Assembly (NCBI GenBank): GCA_964433635.1
Contig: CAYSSG010000030.1
Coordinates: 1-25,644, forward strand
Reading direction: 5' to 3'
Source of the DNA: CAYSSG01 sp964433635
GTDB taxonomy: Bacteria > Atribacterota > Phoenicimicrobiia > Phoenicimicrobiales > Stramentimicrobiaceae
DNA length: 25,644 nucleotides
The position numbers and the translations under genes are program-made. Shown one piece after another: positions 22,317-25,644 of the stretch. A model generated the notes under the pieces. The model did not search any database, was not told the DNA's origin, and saw only the letters and a list, made by a program, of their open reading frames with translations. Within the stretch, counting starts at the first letter, position 1. Each line of letters opens with the position of its first letter.

Positions 22317-22853
22317 TTTATACCTAATCTCATTCATTGAATCTATTAACAGAATCCAGAAACTACCATTTGATCAGGTTTATCTGAAGTTGATTGTTAT
22401 TTTTAATGATAAACCCAGTTTTGTTTAATGATGATTTATGTGTGTCATGTATCTGTCCCTTGACTCAATAGTANNNNNNNNNNNNNNNNNNNNNNNNNNN
22501 NNNNNNNNNNNNNNNNNNNNNNNNNNNNNNNNNNNNNNNNNNNNNNNNNNNNNNNNNNNNNNNNNNNNNNNNNTTTTGTTTAATGATGATTTATGTGTGT
22601 CATGTATCTGTCCCTTGACTCAATAGTAAGTGTCTGGACATAAAATAAGTTTAGTATGTTCTTTGGTAATAAGTCAAATATGAACACCTGTAGCCTTTTG
22701 GTTTCTCGGTATTTTCAAGAAATTCAAACATCCAAAGAAGTGAAAATAGCCAATCCTGGTCTTGATTAAACAGCAACTACAATCATTCTTTAACATTAAA
22801 TGATTTGGATATTCATTTTTATCTATTATTCCAGAGACATTTTTTGACAGGAT
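22317..22853. other. Intergenic region containing an assembly gap
   Basis: AT-rich, no gene recognised. Includes 100 unknown bases (22474-22573) flanked by identical 55-base copies. Confidence 0.8.
22419..22628. repeat. 55-base direct repeat flanking a 100-N scaffold gap
   Basis: Bases 22419-22473 and 22574-22628 are identical (beginning TTTTGTTTAATGATG, ending GACTCAATAGTA), and exactly 100 N lie between. The identical contig ends look like an assembler k-mer overlap joined by a scaffold gap. A true tandem repeat or an unresolved repeat element is the alternative. Confidence 0.85.
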
Positions 22854-23073
22854 TTATATGCTTAGTAAACCACGAAAACCCCGGTCAGCATAGTAAGATT
22901 CCGCTCCATTTCACTTACTTCCATAGTTTTTCAGCATGACTCTCCAGCTTTTCTTTTATTTCGCTCCATTTCAGCCCTTTATGGCGATCCATATTTTTTT
23001 CAAAACAAGCTTTTAATAATTTAAGGATTCCTTCACTTTGTTCCGGTGACAACCTTCGACTCTCATTTTTCAT
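22854..23073 (-). pseudogene. DUF4256 gene copy with internal deletion
   Basis: The minus strand starts with GAGGTGG and ATG 23073 and reads SRRLSPEQSEGILKLLKACF, then EKNMDRHKGLKWSEIKEKLE and KLW, closely matching residues 5-52 of the intact DUF4256 protein at 8692-9255. A one-base deletion then shifts the frame to a TAA. A few bases later the sequence jumps to the C-terminal end, NGAESYYADRGFRGLL, and a TAA at 22854. About 110 codons of the middle are missing, including the GGKPDVIGYD and IFYDCSAQSPE stretches. The jump is at a short shared AATGG. This is a dead paralogue from a duplication or a second acquisition; a 51-residue peptide could still be made. Confidence 0.9.
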
Positions 23074-23149
23074 GATAAACCACCTCATTTAATATGTAAT
23101 TTAATAAGAGTTTTTCCACGAATCAATATCAAATGTAATCTAAAATGAT

Positions 23150-24001
23150 CTACTCCTTTTGTTGGGCAATATCCCGATAGGAAATCAAAGGATGATGGTA
23201 CCGTCCGGTTTGTTCAGTGTAAGATCGTAAAGGAAATTGTGATTTGACCTGGATAGCCTTTTGGGGACAATAATTAATGCAGGCAAAACATCCCAAACAA
23301 TCAATATCTTTTGACCATACAGGCTTCTGATGAACTAAATCAATTTTACTCTGGGGACAGATGACTGCACAAATGCCACAAGCATTACACTTTTCATTGC
23401 TGTAAAAATGAATAATCTTGCGGTAGAAATAAAAGTGGGATTGATGAAAGAAATTGGGCATGAGTCGATTAAGCATTTTTATCCAGGATGGTACCGGCAT
23501 CACTACCTCAAGATCTTCTTCCTGATAATCTCTTTTAGCAAGAATCATTTTGCTGAAATAATCCAATTTTTTTTGTAGCTTCTCCTCCAATTGCTTTATT
23601 TTTTCTTCATTGACGGAATTGGGTAAATCTTCTTTCCCGATGGGAATGTTCCAGGGCATATTGATGGTCATCTGAGCCTGAATATGTTTATCTTGTTTCT
23701 TCAATAATTTGTTAATAGAATAAAAGGCTTCATTTTGTGTGCCGCCTCTGGTACATAGTGCAAAGAGATATTGTGCGGAAGATAAATCTGCGCTTTTTAA
23801 AAGATCATAGATAGGCATAGGCATCGAAAGACAGAAGTTAGGAAAAATAAACCCCACTGATTCCGCATTTGTCTTCATCGCGTTTTTCTTTAATGCACCA
23901 ATTACCGGTACCAGTGCTGCTCCGGCTAATCTTTTTTGTAACTCCCTGGCCACATGTAAAGAATTCCCGGTACCTGAAAAATAATAGATTTCTGTTTTCA
24001 T
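23150..24001 (-). CDS. EFR1-family flavodoxin-ferredoxin fusion protein
   Basis: A 283-residue cytosolic redox protein. The N-terminal flavodoxin-like half starts MKTEIYYFSGTGNSLHVARE, where SGTGNS is the FMN phosphate loop. The C-terminal half carries two [4Fe-4S] ferredoxin motifs, CNACGICAVICP (Cys205, 208, 211, 215) and CLGCFACINYCP (Cys235, 238, 241, 245). The EFR1 name is the database family label; the partners are not known, but such proteins suit electron transfer in anaerobes. ATG 24001 is chosen because AAGGG (24007-24011) precedes it; a longer frame from 24019 contains that site. It has its own promoter at 24106-24134. Confidence 0.9.
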   Translation of the reverse strand: MKTEIYYFSGTGNSLHVARELQKRLAGAALVPVIGALKKNAMKTNAESVGFIFPNFCLSMPMPIYDLLKSADLSSAQYLFALCTRGGTQNEAFYSINKLLKKQDKHIQAQMTINMPWNIPIGKEDLPNSVNEEKIKQLEEKLQKKLDYFSKMILAKRDYQEEDLEVVMPVPSWIKMLNRLMPNFFHQSHFYFYRKIIHFYSNEKCNACGICAVICPQSKIDLVHQKPVWSKDIDCLGCFACINYCPQKAIQVKSQFPLRSYTEQTGRYHHPLISYRDIAQQKE

Positions 24002-24072
24002 TTTTTTGCCCTTAAACAATCAAATGAGTTTGCTCTATCTACCATGTTATTTCACAATCATTGCCTCTAAAG

Positions 24073-24085
24073 TTTGTAATACAAA
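24073..24085. promoter_or_regulatory. Palindrome downstream of the EFR1 promoter, candidate operator
   Basis: TTTGTA-A-TACAAA, a perfect 13-base palindrome in the leader of the EFR1-type gene. An adjoining inverted repeat (AATAGCA 24084-24090, TGCTATT 24102-24108) overlaps the -10 box. No nearby regulator gene is seen. Confidence 0.4.
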
Positions 24086-24105
24086 TAGCATTCCCTGTAT
24101 CTGCT

Positions 24106-24134
24106 ATTATAAGAATACCAATGCTGTTTGTCAT
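24106..24134 (-). promoter_or_regulatory. Promoter of the EFR1-type gene
   Basis: On the minus strand ATGACA (24129-24134), 17-base spacer, TATAAT (24106-24111). Confidence 0.65.
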
Positions 24135-24151
24135 GCTGGTATGAAATCCAT

Positions 24152-24176
24152 AAAAAGTAAAATGAGTTTACTTTTT
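24152..24176 (-). terminator. Weak AT-rich hairpin after the RlmD-like gene
   Basis: AAAAAGTAAA (24152-24161) pairs with TTTACTTTTT (24167-24176) over a 5-base loop, and the minus-strand side ends in TTTTT. It lies about 75 bases after the stop of the rRNA methyltransferase gene. The stem is A/T-rich and therefore weak. Confidence 0.5.
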
Positions 24177-24252
24177 TCGATTCTTTAAAGACTTTTCGCT
24201 CCATTCAAAGACTTGTTTTTGCCTATGATGATTTACCTGAAAAAAATGTATT

Positions 24253-25500
24253 TTATACCCTTTGAAGTGTAACAATATTTTCAATATGACCTGTTTGGGG
24301 GAACACATCTATAGGCTGAACCGTCAGCACCTTGTATTTATTGAGAATAAATTGTTTCAAATCTCTTGACAGAGTAGCCGGATTACAGGATACATATACC
24401 ATCAGCTCCGCAGAATTGCCAATCAGTGCATTTATAACTTCTGGCTTCAGACCTGCTCGAGGCGGGTCAATGATGACCCGGTCAAAATTGTTTTTTAAGT
24501 TCGGTAAAATAGACTCACATAAACCGGAAATAAACTGGCAGTTTTTAATGCCATTCAATTCTGCATTCTTTCTGGCATTCTTAATAGCCGAAGCATTTGC
24601 ATCAATCCCAAGGACTGATAAGACCTTATCAGCAACATTTAAGGCAAACATTCCCGTTCCGCAATATGCATCAAGTACTTTGTTTTGTTTGGTAATCTTT
24701 AAATATTCAGTAACAACATGAATCATTAACTCAGATTGGGTAGGATTTATCTGAAAAAAATCATCAGCACCTACTATAAAATAGCACTTTCCAGCCTTCT
24801 CTTTTATGACTCCCTTCCCGGCAAGCAATCTGGTTTTGCCATGTCGTTTTTCATATATTGTATCTATCTCCTGAGAAAGTTTATTGACTATTTTATTATC
24901 GGCAAAACAGTTAATAAATTCGAGTATAACCTGATGACTATCCTTTGATTGGCGCAGCATTACAGCGCTATTTTCTTCCAAGTGTATTCCTTGAAGCATT
25001 TCTTTGATTAAAACACTCCTTTGATTTAACGTTGATAGAAGTAGAGGACAATGGTCTATTTCAATTAATTGTTTGCTTCTGTAATGGTAGAAACCCATTT
25101 TTTTACCATCCGGACGATCATTAAGATGCCATAGAACCTTGTTTCTATAATTCCATGGTTCCTGCATACCTATCGTATCCAAAACCATTGCTTCTATTTT
25201 CCCTATACGATTTACTGCTTCTCTGGTAATATCTTTTTTTAGAAGCAATTGCTGCTTATAGCTGATATGCTGATAGGAACACCCTCCGCACCGATTATAA
25301 TATGGACACTTGGCTTGTGTCCGGTCAGGTGACGGCTTAATGACTTTCCTTAAAACAGCCCGGGAATATTTTTTCTTTTCTTCTACAATATCTACCTTCA
25401 CGGTTTCTCCAGGAATAGCACGTGGTATAAAAATTACTTTACCCTTATACCGGGCTACTCCCTCTCCATTATGACTAATACCTTCAATGACTAATTCCAT
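24253..25500 (-). CDS. 23S rRNA (uracil-5-)-methyltransferase, RlmD/TrmA family
   Basis: A 415-residue SAM-dependent RNA methyltransferase that puts a methyl on C5 of a uracil in rRNA or tRNA. The N-terminal TRAM domain (MELVIEGISHNGEGVARYKG, residues 1-55) binds RNA. Cys65, Cys71 and Cys74 (CPYYNRCGGC) with Cys151 (IDHCPLL) form the [4Fe-4S] site typical of RlmD/RumA. SAM-binding VLDAYCGTGMFALNVAD is at about 273-289, followed by RVIIDPPRAGL and the nucleophile region VYVSCNPATLSRDL (Cys about 371). The family mixes RlmC, RlmD and TrmA-type specificities, so the exact uracil is not assigned. The ribosome binding site is weak (GGAATGG). It is the rightmost complete gene. Confidence 0.93.
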   Translation of the reverse strand: MELVIEGISHNGEGVARYKGKVIFIPRAIPGETVKVDIVEEKKKYSRAVLRKVIKPSPDRTQAKCPYYNRCGGCSYQHISYKQQLLLKKDITREAVNRIGKIEAMVLDTIGMQEPWNYRNKVLWHLNDRPDGKKMGFYHYRSKQLIEIDHCPLLLSTLNQRSVLIKEMLQGIHLEENSAVMLRQSKDSHQVILEFINCFADNKIVNKLSQEIDTIYEKRHGKTRLLAGKGVIKEKAGKCYFIVGADDFFQINPTQSELMIHVVTEYLKITKQNKVLDAYCGTGMFALNVADKVLSVLGIDANASAIKNARKNAELNGIKNCQFISGLCESILPNLKNNFDRVIIDPPRAGLKPEVINALIGNSAELMVYVSCNPATLSRDLKQFILNKYKVLTVQPIDVFPQTGHIENIVTLQRV

Positions 25501-25644
25501 AGCTTTACCATTCCATTCATCTTTATCGATTTTACTTCTCTGTATTTTCCATACATAATACAGGGGACGTTTATGGTTATTCAGGTATTTCTATCATTGT
25601 ATTCACACCTCCCATAGTAGTTCAATACGACTAATAAAGTTACT

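Noticed and set aside
22438..22626. Open frame spanning the unknown bases
   Set aside because: It exists only because N runs are translated as X; the flanks are a duplicated 55-base end, not coding.
24006..24188. Plus-strand 60-codon frame between the EFR1 and RlmD-like genes
   Set aside because: It overlaps the EFR1 promoter, palindromes and a hairpin, has no ribosome binding site, and its Cys/Tyr-rich reading resembles no protein.
24332..24721. Plus-strand 129-codon frame inside the rRNA methyltransferase gene
   Set aside because: Antisense shadow of the catalytic domain with intact SAM and catalytic motifs.
1..25644. CRISPR array, tRNA, rRNA or transposase
   Set aside because: No regularly spaced repeats, no cloverleaf or rRNA signature and no transposase motifs were seen on either strand.

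Overview
The window is low-GC bacterial DNA with Gram-positive-style signals: strong AGGAGG-type ribosome binding sites and sigma-A promoters. Its gene content points to an anaerobe: a flavin-based electron export locus, a selenocysteine peroxiredoxin, and a flavodoxin/ferredoxin fusion. The best guess is a Clostridia-like member of the Bacillota, probably a metagenome assembly, because a 100-N gap is flanked by identical 55-base ends. Genus cannot be read from the sequence.

Left part (1-5800): a truncated PEP-synthase/rifampicin-phosphotransferase-like gene diverges from a TetR regulator. A minus-strand operon follows (TetR, ABC ATPase, FtsX-type permease) whose promoter carries two TGACCA/TGGTCA operator-like sites. 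Middle-left (5800-12400): FmdB-type zinc ribbon, long-chain acyl-CoA synthetase, DUF4256 protein, double-domain PhnB/VOC protein, flavodoxin-like protein and DUF1801 protein, separated by stretches that hold gene relics.

Centre (12380-19592, all minus strand): a nearly complete flavin-based extracellular electron transfer (FLEET) locus. In transcription order it encodes Ndh2 with a membrane C-terminus, a polyprenyl diphosphate synthase (DmkB), a MenA/UbiA prenyltransferase (DmkA), EetA, EetB, a secreted two-repeat FMN-binding protein resembling PplA and, after a strong hairpin, the ApbE-type FMN transferase lipoprotein FmnB. The implied route is NADH to Ndh2 to a dedicated demethylmenaquinone pool to EetA/EetB to covalently flavinylated extracellular protein to an outside acceptor. 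The flavin exporter genes of the Listeria locus are not in the window.

Right part (19980-25644): a small VOC protein; a peroxiredoxin whose peroxidatic cysteine codon is TGA, followed by a SECIS-like hairpin (a selenoprotein); a SAM methyltransferase sharing a hairpin terminator with it; the assembly gap; an internally deleted copy of the DUF4256 gene; an EFR1-type flavodoxin/ferredoxin protein; and an RlmD/TrmA-type rRNA uracil methyltransferase. Several intergenic stretches contain decayed coding sequence, so this is a region of ongoing gene loss around an intact electron transfer operon.
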